A DNA stretch of 64,000 nucleotides from Mariniflexile sp044335535 (GCF_044335535.1 NZ_JBIQVZ010000005.1:62001-126000), one strand, 5' to 3'. Counted from the first letter of the stretch, positions 27,751 to 37,607 are shown. Numbers and translations are program-made. The notes: generated by a model from the letters alone, not told the origin.

Positions 27751-28284
27751 GTGCTCAATGGAAATGTGGCGAAAACAGATCTTTTTATAGTGATGGCTCT
27801 CAGTCATTTGGAAAATAATGCTTTAAAAACAGGGACCACTGCAATGAATTATATCAATTCAAATTTAAATATGAATACCTACTATTTGTCTAACCCAGAT
27901 TTATCTGTTACTACTGCAGCGTCAGATTTGACATTAACATCATTCCCTAGTAATTTACTTGCATTAGATGAAGCTGTTCTTTCTTAAATTGGTGCCTCAA
28001 GTGATTATGAGTGTGCATTAAATTTTATTCTTAACGAGCGTACGCGAGAGCTGTTAGGTGAACGGCAACGTTGGGAAACATTATCGCTTACAGGTACGTT
28101 GATAAAACGAGCAAAAGTTTTTAATCAAGAAGCTGCTGTTAATATTATTGCTAATAAGCATGGACTTCGTCCAATTTCACAATCTTTTATTGATGGGTTG
28201 CTAAATGAAGCTGGAACCAATTTATCTGACTCTCAAGAATTGTTAAATTTATCATTGGTACAGTATAGCACAGGATGCCCTTAA
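27751..28284 (+). pseudogene. SusD/RagB C-terminal remnant
   Basis: One continuous frame broken by an in-frame TAA at 27985-27987 encodes the last part of a SusD-type glycan-binding lipoprotein. Before the stop it reads DLFIVMALSHLENNALKTGTTAMNYIN. After it comes FILNERTRELLGERQRWETLSLTGTLIKRAK and HGLRPISQSFIDGLLN, the classic SusD C-terminal signature. About two thirds of the gene (signal peptide and TPR part) is missing, and no SusC partner is nearby. It shows that this locus once had a SusC/SusD pair. Confidence 0.85.
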
Positions 28285-28305
28285 AACAGCCATTATATAT
28301 ATTTG
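28260..28305 (+). promoter_or_regulatory. Pectin-regulon promoter (ACAGGAT element) of the GH105-sulfatase-rhaM unit
   Basis: ACAGTATAGC (28260) and ACAGGATGCC (28270) are direct repeats 10 bp apart. TATATTTG, a perfect -7 box, begins at 28298, 28 bp after the proximal repeat. The repeats overlap the last codons of the SusD remnant. Confidence 0.75.
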
Positions 28306-28383
28306 GTATTAATTGTTTAAAAATGGTTTTCTTTAGATTGTCTGAATTAAAATTTATTAAAACATTTAACATAAAAAGGCATT

Positions 28384-29724
28384 ATGAAGTATTTAAACAC
28401 AACAATAAAAAGTATAATCTTTTGTTTTTTAATAACAACAATCAATACTAATGCTCAAGTTAATGATGCAACGGTACCATTACACGCACTTCAAGCAGAT
28501 TATCCAACACCTTATATAGTTCCTCAAAAGGAGAATATAAAGAAGGTTCTGGATAGGGTTTATAACTTTCTAGAAGAAAATAGTGCTAGTAAAATTATAA
28601 ATGCTACGACTAAAATTGAAATTACAAACTATAAAAAAAAGGATGTAGACATTACTTTTGAGCCTGGAGCTTTTAGGCTTACAAGTTATGAATGGGGCGT
28701 AACCTATGCAGGAATGTTATTAGCCTCGAAAGCTACAGGTGAAGTGTATTATGCAGATTATTCAAACAAGCGAATAAAATTAATAACTGATATAGCCGAA
28801 AATTATCCAACAAAAAATATCAAAGATCCAGATATGCTTAAAACACTGCATCCAGAAGCATTGGATTTTGCTGGGGCACTATGCGCAGCATTTATAAAAG
28901 CTAAACAAAATGGATTAAACGCAAATGTAGATCCGTTAGTCAATAATTACATTGACTTTATTAGCAACAAACAATTTAGATTAAAAGATGGCACGTTAGC
29001 TAGAAACAGACCACAAGACCATACTTTATGGCTTGATGACCTGTTTATGAGTGTGCCTGCACTTGCCCAAATGGGTAAATATACAGGAGATGTAAAATAT
29101 TTTGATGATGCTGTAAAACAAGTAAATCAGTTTTCAAAAAGAATGTTTAACCATGAAAAAGGGATATATATGCATGGTTGGGTTCAATCCATGAAGATTC
29201 ATCCTCAATTCCACTGGGCGCGCGCAAATGGATGGGCAGTTATGGCAATGATAGAACTATTAGAAGTATTACCAAAAGATCATCCAGGCTATTCAGAAGT
29301 TTTGTCTCAATTACAGGCTCACATAGCAGGTTTAGTTAAATACCAAGACGGCACAGGGTTTTGGCATCAACTTTTAGATAGAAATGACACCTATCTTGAA
29401 ACTTCAGCAACAGCAATATATACTTACTCCATTGCGAGAGCTATTAATAGGGGATACGTTGATAAAATGGCATACGCTCCTGGGGTATTACTTGGGTGGA
29501 ACGCAGTGGCATCAAAAGTAAATGATATAGGACAAGTTGAAGGAACTTGTGTTGGAACAGGTATGGCATTTGATCCGGCTTTTTATTATTACAGGCCTAT
29601 TAATGTTTTTGCAGCTCATGGTTATGGACCTGTTCTACTCGCTGGAGCAGAAGTTATTTTGTTATTAAAAGATAATGAGTTTGAAATGAATGACAGTTCA
29701 TTACAACTAAAAGTAAAAAAGTAA
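28384..29724 (+). CDS. GH105 unsaturated glucuronyl/galacturonyl hydrolase
   Basis: 446 residues with a signal peptide (ending TNAQ). GH105 features are LTSYEWGVTYAGMLLASKATG, HTLWLDDLFMSVPALAQMG (catalytic Asp), FHWARANGWAVMAMIELL and TYLETSATAIYTYSIARAIN. It is longer and only distantly similar to the GH105 at 20561-21685, so the two probably differ in substrate (for example rhamnogalacturonan versus galacturonan oligosaccharides). It is first in a plus-strand unit with a sulfatase and rhaM. Confidence 0.92.
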   Translation: MKYLNTTIKSIIFCFLITTINTNAQVNDATVPLHALQADYPTPYIVPQKENIKKVLDRVYNFLEENSASKIINATTKIEITNYKKKDVDITFEPGAFRLTSYEWGVTYAGMLLASKATGEVYYADYSNKRIKLITDIAENYPTKNIKDPDMLKTLHPEALDFAGALCAAFIKAKQNGLNANVDPLVNNYIDFISNKQFRLKDGTLARNRPQDHTLWLDDLFMSVPALAQMGKYTGDVKYFDDAVKQVNQFSKRMFNHEKGIYMHGWVQSMKIHPQFHWARANGWAVMAMIELLEVLPKDHPGYSEVLSQLQAHIAGLVKYQDGTGFWHQLLDRNDTYLETSATAIYTYSIARAINRGYVDKMAYAPGVLLGWNAVASKVNDIGQVEGTCVGTGMAFDPAFYYYRPINVFAAHGYGPVLLAGAEVILLLKDNEFEMNDSSLQLKVKK

Positions 29725-29739
29725 TCCAATATTAATTTT

Positions 29740-31119
29740 ATGATGAAGTGCAAACGGTTTCTGATTATATTTTTGTCAATAATTTGTTTTTTTAATTTGT
29801 TTTCTTGTAAAGAGATTCCAAAAGGAATAACAAAACAAAAACCGCTAAATATTTTGGTAATAATAGCAGATGATGCTGGTTGGAATGATGTGGGTTATAA
29901 TGGTTCTGAAATCAATACCCCTACTATTGATTGGTTAGCAAGTAATGGTGTACAACTAAATAGGTTTTATGCAAACCCAACCTGTTCACCTTCGCGCGTA
30001 TCGCTATTAACGGGTATGCCGGCGAGTAGAATAGGTATTGTGGCGCCCATTAGTGATAAAAGCAATAAAACTTTGCCAGACTCGATTGTTACGCTTCCGC
30101 AAGCATTAAAAAAACACGATTATCAAAATGCATTATTTGGGAAGTGGCATTTAGGACTCGATATTTCTAATGGACCAAATGCATTTGGTTTCGATTATTC
30201 GTATGGATTTCTTCATGGGCAAATAGACCAATACACACACAGATATAAAAATGGTGATGCCAGTTGGTATAGAAACGACACCATGATTGAAGAAGAAGGA
30301 CATACCACAGATCTGGTAACGAATGAAGCCATTACTTGGTTAACAAAAAAAAGGGATTTTAATAAAAACTTCTATGTTCAACTAGCATATAGTGCACCTC
30401 ACTTTCCTTTACAAGAAGAAGATAAATGGAAAGAACCTTATCTAAATTCCATAACGGATAGTTCGAGAAGAGATTTTGCAGCAGCTATGTCACATATGGA
30501 TCATAGTATTGGTTTAGTTTTGGAAACTTTAAAACAACAAAATTTAGAAGACAACACTTTGGTTATATTTATAAGTGACAATGGTGCTATGGAAAATTGG
30601 TATCCTGTGGGTCAATATGATGGTAAATTTGGGCCAAACCCAGTATTGGGTAATAATTTCCCATTACGTGATTGGAAAACTTCAAATTATGAAGGCGCTA
30701 TTCGGGTACCCGCCATTGTGTATTGGAAAAACCAATTAAAACCACAAGCCAATGCCAACTTTATGTCTATCAGCGATGTTATGCCTACCATACTTTCATT
30801 AATAGGTCAAAATATTCCGAAGCATGTAGAAGGTGTTAACGTGTGGTCATCCATTCAAGATTCAGAAATAAAAACAACGCACGATATTTATGTGCGTGGT
30901 CATATTCAAGAAAGTTTAATACATCAACCTTGGAAAATTATAAGATCTCGAAATAAAGATAATTCAGCTGCTTCATACGAACTGTTCAATATAGAAATCG
31001 ATCCCGAAGAAAAAGATAATATCATTAATAAAGATATTGCCGTTACTTCAAAAATGAAGTTATTCTTAGATAAACAATTTGCTAAAGATGATAAAACAGT
31101 GAATAAAGCATTAGAATAA
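29740..31119 (+). CDS. Sulfatase, S1 family, lipoprotein
   Basis: 459 residues. The lipobox LFSC anchors the protein (Cys23). The alkaline-phosphatase-fold S1 sulfatase family is shown by NILVIIADDAGWNDVGY (metal-binding Asp pair), CSPSR with Cys82 as the residue converted to formylglycine, GKWHLG, and FISDNGAMENW. It removes sulfate esters from a glycan; the target is unknown. It starts 15 bp after the GH105 gene. No sulfatase-maturing enzyme gene lies in the window. Confidence 0.92.
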   Translation: MMKCKRFLIIFLSIICFFNLFSCKEIPKGITKQKPLNILVIIADDAGWNDVGYNGSEINTPTIDWLASNGVQLNRFYANPTCSPSRVSLLTGMPASRIGIVAPISDKSNKTLPDSIVTLPQALKKHDYQNALFGKWHLGLDISNGPNAFGFDYSYGFLHGQIDQYTHRYKNGDASWYRNDTMIEEEGHTTDLVTNEAITWLTKKRDFNKNFYVQLAYSAPHFPLQEEDKWKEPYLNSITDSSRRDFAAAMSHMDHSIGLVLETLKQQNLEDNTLVIFISDNGAMENWYPVGQYDGKFGPNPVLGNNFPLRDWKTSNYEGAIRVPAIVYWKNQLKPQANANFMSISDVMPTILSLIGQNIPKHVEGVNVWSSIQDSEIKTTHDIYVRGHIQESLIHQPWKIIRSRNKDNSAASYELFNIEIDPEEKDNIINKDIAVTSKMKLFLDKQFAKDDKTVNKALE

Positions 31120-31139
31120 TACCATTTCAAAACTTAATA

Positions 31140-31304
31140 TTTTGCATATTTCGGGTACTGGGGAAGATTACCAGAAAATAAAGAAAAGAGACTTACCAAA
31201 CACGACAAAGTTCTATTCAAGTAGCCGAATTGGAATACGCAAATGGTGAGATTGTTTGTAATAGAAATAACCCCGTATATAGTAACCTCAAACCAACAGA
31301 ATAA
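31140..31304 (+). pseudogene. Tail remnant of an unidentified protein
   Basis: Two protein-like stretches in different frames lie in the gap between the sulfatase and rhaM: FGYWGRLPENKEKRLTKHDKVLFK and, after a frameshift, IQVAELEYANGEIVCNRNNP...SNLKPTE. The second ends in a TAA overlapping the rhaM ATG (TAATG), as for a former upstream gene of the operon. I do not recognise the family. It could also be chance. Confidence 0.3.
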
Positions 31305-31627
31305 TGAGTAATACAAAAAGAAACGCTTTTAAAATGAAATTAAAACCTGGTTTTGAAGCTGAATATAAAAAGCGTCATGATGACATTTGGCCCGAATTAT
31401 CGACACTACTTTCAGAAACGGGTATTCAGGATTATAGCATTTTTTTAGATGAAGAAACCTTAACGCTTTTTGCGGTTCAAAAAATAAGTAAAGATTTTGA
31501 TGAAGCTTATTTGCCTAACCATCCTATAGTAAAAAAGTGGTGGGCATATATGGCAGATATTATGGATACCAATTCAGATAATTCACCAGTTTCCAAACCA
31601 TTAAAAGAGGTTTTTCATTTAGATTGA
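31304..31627 (+). CDS. rhaM: L-rhamnose mutarotase RhaM
   Basis: A 107-residue protein of the RhaM/DUF718 family, which interconverts alpha and beta L-rhamnose. It shows FKMKLKPGFEAEYKKRHDDIWPELSTLL (conserved His) and NHPIVKKWWAYMADIM. It fits a locus that frees rhamnose through GH106. Rhamnose isomerase, kinase and aldolase genes are not in this window. Confidence 0.92.
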   Translation: MSNTKRNAFKMKLKPGFEAEYKKRHDDIWPELSTLLSETGIQDYSIFLDEETLTLFAVQKISKDFDEAYLPNHPIVKKWWAYMADIMDTNSDNSPVSKPLKEVFHLD

Positions 31628-31666
31628 TTTTTTTCTTTTTTATAGAAAATACCAATTTATGATTGA

Positions 31667-33172
31667 TTATTGTTCAATATAAATATAGCCTCTTAAATCT
31701 ATTTCCTTTGCCTTTTTTAGAGTTTCAGCAATAGTTTCAGCTGTAAAAGTGGCACCCTCTAAATTAGTATGTGTATGGTCTTGAGGAAAGAATGCTTTTA
31801 CTTTTTCTTTTCCTAAAGCTTCATATCTTTTGGCAACAAGATCGTTTACGTCTATAAAAAATGCATCTTCGGCAATAGCAACTTCCTTTGCCCATTTTAC
31901 ATAGGTTTCGGTTCTTCGTTCAACTTTGCCTTTTGGCCATTCATTGCGAGGTGTTAAACTTAAAACAATTGGAATAGCACCCTTTTCTCTTGTTTCTTGA
32001 ATCATTTTTTTCATATACCAACCATAAGTATGCACGGTTTCTGTAATACTACTATCTCTAACAATAGTTTGTGTTTCGTCTCCAATGCCTCTTAAAGAGC
32101 CACGGTATTTGGCTTTGTCAATATTTCCTGCATCGTTATGTCCAAACTGAATGAATACAAAATCACCTGATCGAAATTCTTTTTTAGCAGACTTCCATAA
32201 TCCTTCAAAATTAAAGGTTCTAGTGCTCCGACCTCCTCTTGCTTTATTTATAATGTTTACTTGGGTAGTGTCGCAAAATTGAGGAAAAGACACACCCCAA
32301 CCGATGGTATTTGGATTGTTGCTACTTGCCATGGTAGAATCGCCTATTAAAAAAATATTTTTCTTTTTGGGAAGCTCTATTTGCGGATTTGAAGCTATAT
32401 GATTTTTAAGCGAATTAGTTGTTTCTTTTAGTTCATCAACAATAATGGAAGCGGCCATAAGTGCGCCTTTTGCTGATGTATGTGTGTGGTCACGTTTGTA
32501 AAAATAGGCTCCTGTAACTTTTTCTTCTCCAAACTTTTCTAATTTGGAAGCCATCTTATCATTTAAATCAATAAAAGTAACGTTGTTTCTTTCAGCTATT
32601 TGTTTTGCCCATAATCCATAAGAGGTGTTGTTTCTTGGTATCTTGCCTTCTTTCCAATCGTTTTCAGGTATTGGTGATATTATTATAGGAATGGCGCCTT
32701 TTGACTTGGCGTCTTTCACAATTTTTTCAAGATACCAACCGTAGCTATGTACTATTTCATGCTTTTTGGTAATCATATTATCAATTTCTTCGGTTTCATC
32801 GCCGATACCTTTGATGGTACCTCTGGCTCTAAGGGTGTCGTTTATTGGGCCATTATCGTTATGTCCGAATTGAATTAAAACATAATCGCCTGCTTTTAAT
32901 TTATCGTTTACGGCGTCCCACAAGCCTAGGTTTTGATAGGTTCTGCTACTGGTACCCCCTAAGGCATGATTTTCAACGGATACTTTTGTTGAATCTAACA
33001 ACTGACCAATAAAATCGCCCCAACCCCAAAGGCCGCCAGAACCATCACCACGTCCGTTTTTTACGGTTGAATCGCCCACAGTGTATACTGTTGGTTTGGT
33101 GTTTTGTGCCGTGACGCAAATTGTAAATAAAAAGGTTGAACATAAAAGGGTTAAAAATTGTAATGTTTTCAT
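31667..33172 (-). CDS. Tandem CE12 rhamnogalacturonan acetylesterase (two SGNH domains)
   Basis: 501 residues: a signal peptide (1-23) and then two full SGNH esterase domains. Domain 1 (about 27-265) has GDSTVKNG (Ser35), GGTSSRT, QFGHND and DHTHTSAKGA. Domain 2 (about 270-495) has GDSTMASS, GGRSTRT, QFGHND and DHTHTNLEGA. Each has its own catalytic set, so both may be active. They remove acetyl groups from rhamnogalacturonan-I. Convergent with rhaM. No ACAGGAT element lies in the 152-bp gap upstream, so it is probably read from the GH2/CE12 promoter. Confidence 0.92.
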   Translation of the reverse strand: MKTLQFLTLLCSTFLFTICVTAQNTKPTVYTVGDSTVKNGRGDGSGGLWGWGDFIGQLLDSTKVSVENHALGGTSSRTYQNLGLWDAVNDKLKAGDYVLIQFGHNDNGPINDTLRARGTIKGIGDETEEIDNMITKKHEIVHSYGWYLEKIVKDAKSKGAIPIIISPIPENDWKEGKIPRNNTSYGLWAKQIAERNNVTFIDLNDKMASKLEKFGEEKVTGAYFYKRDHTHTSAKGALMAASIIVDELKETTNSLKNHIASNPQIELPKKKNIFLIGDSTMASSNNPNTIGWGVSFPQFCDTTQVNIINKARGGRSTRTFNFEGLWKSAKKEFRSGDFVFIQFGHNDAGNIDKAKYRGSLRGIGDETQTIVRDSSITETVHTYGWYMKKMIQETREKGAIPIVLSLTPRNEWPKGKVERRTETYVKWAKEVAIAEDAFFIDVNDLVAKRYEALGKEKVKAFFPQDHTHTNLEGATFTAETIAETLKKAKEIDLRGYIYIEQ

Positions 33173-33324
33173 TTGTATAAATTGTAATTGTTTTTAAAAA
33201 GTCAGATGGAAACCAAAGGTTTACGAATTCCATCTTCCAATATTTATGTTATGAGTAATTTCCTTTGTTTATCATCGGTTGGTATGTAAAATGTGGTTTA
33301 TAGGGATTTCATAATAAAATTTAA

Positions 33325-36192
33325 TTAATTGTCTCTAAAATCAAACCATAAAACCATAGGGATACCATCATCACCACTTTTAATCCGAATATTGGTAGGT
33401 TGGCTTTCTGGTCCTTGATGTTCTAAAGGTTTAAAAGATCGCATGGCCGGTATTTCATACATGAATGAGATGTTGCCTTCTGGAAATTCGGGTTGTGGAT
33501 GCGAACCAGGGAAGCCATTTTTAGGTAAATCGGGCGTAAACAATCTTAAAAATAATTTATCATTTTCACTAAAAAACTTAATATTGCCTTGTTCTGTTTT
33601 AAGATTGGCACCTATTAAATTGGCATGATAGCCTTTAAACTCTGGATACACTAAATTTTCAAAACTTTCTCCTGTTATCGTATTGTTATAGTCTTTCTCC
33701 CAAAGACCGAAGGTGGTGCCTTTTATTCTGTTTTTCCAAACGTGGTAAGGGCCATTTCCAAACCATTTCATGCTTTTTACGCCTACTTCTGGATAATCAA
33801 ACGTGATGCCAAGTTTACTGATTTTATCTTCAAAAGCAGATCCATCAAAGCCATCATTTCTGCCAGCATCTTTTAATATAATCATTTCCATTTTTAGTCT
33901 TCCATCGTTAAATAACGTCCATTTGATAGAATGAAAATGAATGCCGCCAAAATAGTTAAAGAAGCATACGGCACCATCTTTGTTTTGTTCTATGGAAACG
34001 TTTTCTACTTTAGCTTTCATACCAATAGGTTTCGGACCATTAATAAAAGGCACATTCCCTTGATTGTTTTCAATACTTGTAATTTCGCCAGTTTTAGCGT
34101 TTAAATGGATGCGTAGTTTTTCGCTAGATAAAAGAATATGGTCTTCTAATTTAGTAACGGTAGCGGTTTTTGTTGAAGTTTCTTTGGCCAGTAACTTGTT
34201 GGCAAAATAGGGCGCACGGTGAATTGGCCATGACCAAGTGTATATTTCTCTACCATGCTTATCATGTGCAGTAATTTCTAAATAGTCACCATCAAAAAAG
34301 TTGCTGGGAACTTCAAAATGCATTTTTCTGGTTTCACCTGGTTCAACACTTTCAATATGAATAGTGTTTGAGGCAATAACCTCAGCTTTATCATTGGTGT
34401 AAAGCACATTGTTAGCTGCTTTTAAAACACGGTATTCTAATTTGCAAGTATTAAGATTTGAATAAATGTATTCGTTTGTAATTAAAAATGTACCATCAAA
34501 CTTTGATGTGATTAATTTGGGTTCAAACTGAATGGGCGACCACACTTCTTTTACAGTATAGAAGCTACCTTCTTTTTCTCTATGAGGGCCTAAAACCCCA
34601 TCGGCAGCAAGCGAACCTTTTGAGTCGTACTTTTGTTCGCCAGTCCAATCGGTTCGTAACACAGCCTCGTCTAACATGGCCCAAATAAAACCACCTGCAA
34701 AAAGCGGACTTTCTTTATAGCGTTTCCAAAAATCTTCTAAACCGGCACCAATACCATTATCGTAAGTACCGTGCATAAATTCGGTTGGAAAAAATACGTT
34801 TTCACCATTGTTGAAGCGGTGCATACCTGTTAAATAGGTCGGGTAGTGGTGGGCGTCCCAACCATTAAAATCAGCCCAAGGATGAATAACAATTCGCTTT
34901 TGTGGGTCGTATTCATGAAATACGTGGTCGATATCGTAATTCCAACCACCTTCATTGCCATGGTCCCAAATAATTACAGATGGATGGTTTACATCGCGCT
35001 GAACGGTTTCTTTAATTAATTTAGTGCCAGTTTTGGTATCGTAACCATTTTGCCAACCAGCCACCTCATTTAATACAAACAAGCCTAAAGAATCACAAAC
35101 TTCTAAAAAATGAGTGTCTGCTGGATAATGAAATCGAACGGCATTTATATTCATATCCTTTAACAAATTAACATCTAAAATGCTAATTTCCTTATCAGTA
35201 CTTCTACCGGATTCTGGCCAAATAGTATGACGATTGATGCCCTTCATGATGATTTTTTTACCATTAACATAAATGCCATCTTTCTTTAGAAACTCAAGTG
35301 TTCTAAAACCAATTTTTGTTTTATAGGTGTGAAGTATGTTGTTTTTGGTTTTTAAAGTTAAAGTTAGGGTGTACAAGTTTGGAGACTCAGGATCCCAAGT
35401 ATTAACGTCGCTCCATTTGGCATGTATGGTTTGGAAATTTTCTTTTTGATTTAAAGGAATGCTAATTGTAGGATATGTTTTATTATCACCAACTGGTGCG
35501 ATGTTAGCTTCGATACTGGCATTTTTAGGTAGGTTTACAAGGTTTAAATCGGCAGTAAGCGAACCGTCCATTTTTGCATCAACTGCAACATGTTCTATGT
35601 ACGATTTAGGCGAAACCTCTAACCACACGGGACGGTAGATGCCGCCAAACAACCACCAATCGGTTTTTCGTTCAGCATTATTAACGGTATTGTTACTTGA
35701 ATGTTTGGATACATGGACTTCTAATAGGTTTTCAGCACCGTAATTTACTAAGGAGGCGATATCAAACTTAAATTCATAAAATCCACCTTGATGTGTTTCG
35801 CCTGCCGATTTACCGTTTATTTTCACATCGGTATCCGTCATAGCGCCACCAAAAACAATGGTGATATTTTTTCCTTTATAACTTGAAGGAATACTGAATT
35901 TGTATTTGTAAAACCCTTCTTCTTTACTGGGTTCTTTTTCATTTAACTCTTTATACCATCTACCATAGGTGTAGGTTCCAAAACCCTGTAGTTCCCAGTT
36001 TGATGGTACATTTATGGTACTCCAAACTTTGCTGTTATTGCCATCGGTACACATGAAATCCCATTGTACAGGGTTTTTGAAATCCTTGCCTGACAAGTAT
36101 ATTTTTAGGGTTTCTTGTGCCGAAATATTCAATGAGATAAGAAAAGCAAAAAATGCAATAAGTTTATTGATGTATGTTATTTTGTGTATCAT
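33325..36192 (-). CDS. GH2 beta-galactosidase-type glycosidase, secreted
   Basis: 955 residues with a signal peptide ending NISAQ. It has a sugar-binding jelly roll, an immunoglobulin-like domain, a TIM barrel (about 300-560) with acid/base Glu near 414 (HGNEGG) and nucleophile Glu near 471 (PTEFMHG), and a C-terminal beta-galactosidase small-chain-like domain. The GINRHTIWPESGRSTDKEIS segment is typical of GH2. It probably removes galactose from pectin side chains. It ends 6 bp... of the CE12 gene on the same strand, so both are one operon. Confidence 0.9.
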   Translation of the reverse strand: MIHKITYINKLIAFFAFLISLNISAQETLKIYLSGKDFKNPVQWDFMCTDGNNSKVWSTINVPSNWELQGFGTYTYGRWYKELNEKEPSKEEGFYKYKFSIPSSYKGKNITIVFGGAMTDTDVKINGKSAGETHQGGFYEFKFDIASLVNYGAENLLEVHVSKHSSNNTVNNAERKTDWWLFGGIYRPVWLEVSPKSYIEHVAVDAKMDGSLTADLNLVNLPKNASIEANIAPVGDNKTYPTISIPLNQKENFQTIHAKWSDVNTWDPESPNLYTLTLTLKTKNNILHTYKTKIGFRTLEFLKKDGIYVNGKKIIMKGINRHTIWPESGRSTDKEISILDVNLLKDMNINAVRFHYPADTHFLEVCDSLGLFVLNEVAGWQNGYDTKTGTKLIKETVQRDVNHPSVIIWDHGNEGGWNYDIDHVFHEYDPQKRIVIHPWADFNGWDAHHYPTYLTGMHRFNNGENVFFPTEFMHGTYDNGIGAGLEDFWKRYKESPLFAGGFIWAMLDEAVLRTDWTGEQKYDSKGSLAADGVLGPHREKEGSFYTVKEVWSPIQFEPKLITSKFDGTFLITNEYIYSNLNTCKLEYRVLKAANNVLYTNDKAEVIASNTIHIESVEPGETRKMHFEVPSNFFDGDYLEITAHDKHGREIYTWSWPIHRAPYFANKLLAKETSTKTATVTKLEDHILLSSEKLRIHLNAKTGEITSIENNQGNVPFINGPKPIGMKAKVENVSIEQNKDGAVCFFNYFGGIHFHSIKWTLFNDGRLKMEMIILKDAGRNDGFDGSAFEDKISKLGITFDYPEVGVKSMKWFGNGPYHVWKNRIKGTTFGLWEKDYNNTITGESFENLVYPEFKGYHANLIGANLKTEQGNIKFFSENDKLFLRLFTPDLPKNGFPGSHPQPEFPEGNISFMYEIPAMRSFKPLEHQGPESQPTNIRIKSGDDGIPMVLWFDFRDN

Positions 36193-36198
36193 AATTTT

Positions 36199-37500
36199 TT
36201 AGTTTCCATCTGGTTTTGCATTTTCAAATCGTGTGCTCATTGGTAAAGTCCAATCACTAAAACTGTCGGGTTTTTTAGGATTGTAGTTTGGTAAATCTGG
36301 TTTTAAATATTGGGCAATATCTAACTTTAAATCTTTAATGCTTTGTACAACACATTTAGCAATTTCATTGGCGCCAAAACTATTAAAGTGTGTGTTGTCT
36401 TCCAGTTTTTCTGTTTGCCTCGGAAATGTGTTGGCGGGATATTGTACAAAAGCTTTTCTAGAGGGTTCATCGCCCCAACTTTCATACATATCTGTTGTCA
36501 TTTTAGTAACATCTATTAAAGGTACTTGCAAATCTATTGCCACTTTTCGCATAGCATCCGGAAAATCGCCATGGGTTGGTTTTAAAGAGCCATCATCATT
36601 AAAAGCTCTGCGTTGTGTTGGTGTAACTAATATTGGGATGCCACCTTTTTCTCTAAATTTAGTAATGAATTCTTTTAACGAATGGGTGTATAGCCCCCAA
36701 GCCCCATTGTCTTCCCCTTTTATTTTTTCATCATTATGTCCAAATTCTATAAAAACACAATCCCTTGGCCTCATAATAGCTAATATTTTGTCCAAGCGTT
36801 TTGCGCCTTTAAACGAACTTAGCGTAGCGCCCGACTCTGCATAATTGGCTATGACAACTTCATTTGAAAAATAATTGGTGATAAATTGCCCCCAAGATGC
36901 CCATGGTTCTAGATCTTGGTCGGTTACAGTAGAATCACCAGCTAAAAACAGGGTTTTTACATTAGTGGCGAGTGATATGTTTATACTTTGAATGACCGCA
37001 GTTCCTGAGAATTCTAAGGTGAGTTTGTCATCCCAATTTAATTGATTTTTATCACGGTCTTTAACTTTAATGTATTCTGTATCATTAATTTTTGGAGATC
37101 TAACATTTACTGCAAACGCGTATTGTTCAGTATGGTTTTTATCTAAAGCTATTTCTTTTAGCATTAATCTTCTGGATTCTACTTTTACAGTGGTTTTTGA
37201 ACATTTTTTGCCTCCTAAAACTACATCTATTTTGTAATTGCCTTCGGGAAGTTTTACCGAGAAGTATATGCTTTTTTTACTGGTAATGAAGTTTTCTTTG
37301 AATTTTATGTTTTCGGCAGATTCAAAATCGAAACCATAACCTAAAACGCTATCGTACACTAGTGGTGTCGTTATGGAAATAGCATTATTTTTGTTTGATT
37401 TCGTACCAAAATCAAAACGTTTGTTAAGCTTGTTTTGTGCAGCTGCATTAAAAATGACACTGTATAAAAGCAGAAAAAAATAAGGTTTTAGGTGTCTCAT
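36199..37500 (-). CDS. CE12 rhamnogalacturonan acetylesterase with N-terminal carbohydrate-binding-like domain
   Basis: 433 residues. A signal peptide (ending NAAAQ) is followed by a galactose-binding-like beta domain (about 28-175, KRFDFGTKS...) and an SGNH esterase (about 180-400) with GDSTVTDQ (Ser190), YAESGATLSSF, EFGHNDEK and DNTHFNSFGA. It deacetylates rhamnogalacturonan. First gene of a minus operon with GH2 and the tandem CE12. The predicted leader from the -7 box at 37516-37523 is short. Confidence 0.9.
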   Translation of the reverse strand: MRHLKPYFFLLLYSVIFNAAAQNKLNKRFDFGTKSNKNNAISITTPLVYDSVLGYGFDFESAENIKFKENFITSKKSIYFSVKLPEGNYKIDVVLGGKKCSKTTVKVESRRLMLKEIALDKNHTEQYAFAVNVRSPKINDTEYIKVKDRDKNQLNWDDKLTLEFSGTAVIQSINISLATNVKTLFLAGDSTVTDQDLEPWASWGQFITNYFSNEVVIANYAESGATLSSFKGAKRLDKILAIMRPRDCVFIEFGHNDEKIKGEDNGAWGLYTHSLKEFITKFREKGGIPILVTPTQRRAFNDDGSLKPTHGDFPDAMRKVAIDLQVPLIDVTKMTTDMYESWGDEPSRKAFVQYPANTFPRQTEKLEDNTHFNSFGANEIAKCVVQSIKDLKLDIAQYLKPDLPNYNPKKPDSFSDWTLPMSTRFENAKPDGN

Positions 37501-37515
37501 TCATGAAATTTTTCA

Positions 37516-37561
37516 CTAAAGTATCTTCAAAAAAAAGAAGATCCATCCTGTACTATGATGT
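37516..37561 (-). promoter_or_regulatory. Pectin-regulon promoter (ACAGGAT element) of the CE12-GH2 operon
   Basis: ACATCATAGT (from 37561) and ACAGGATGGA (from 37551) are 10 bp apart. TACTTTAG (one mismatch to TAnnTTTG) begins at 37523, 28 bp after the proximal repeat start. Confidence 0.65.
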
Positions 37562-37607
37562 ACCATGACGAATCTTTAGAAATTTAATAAAAAAATGTAC
37601 TTAAAAG

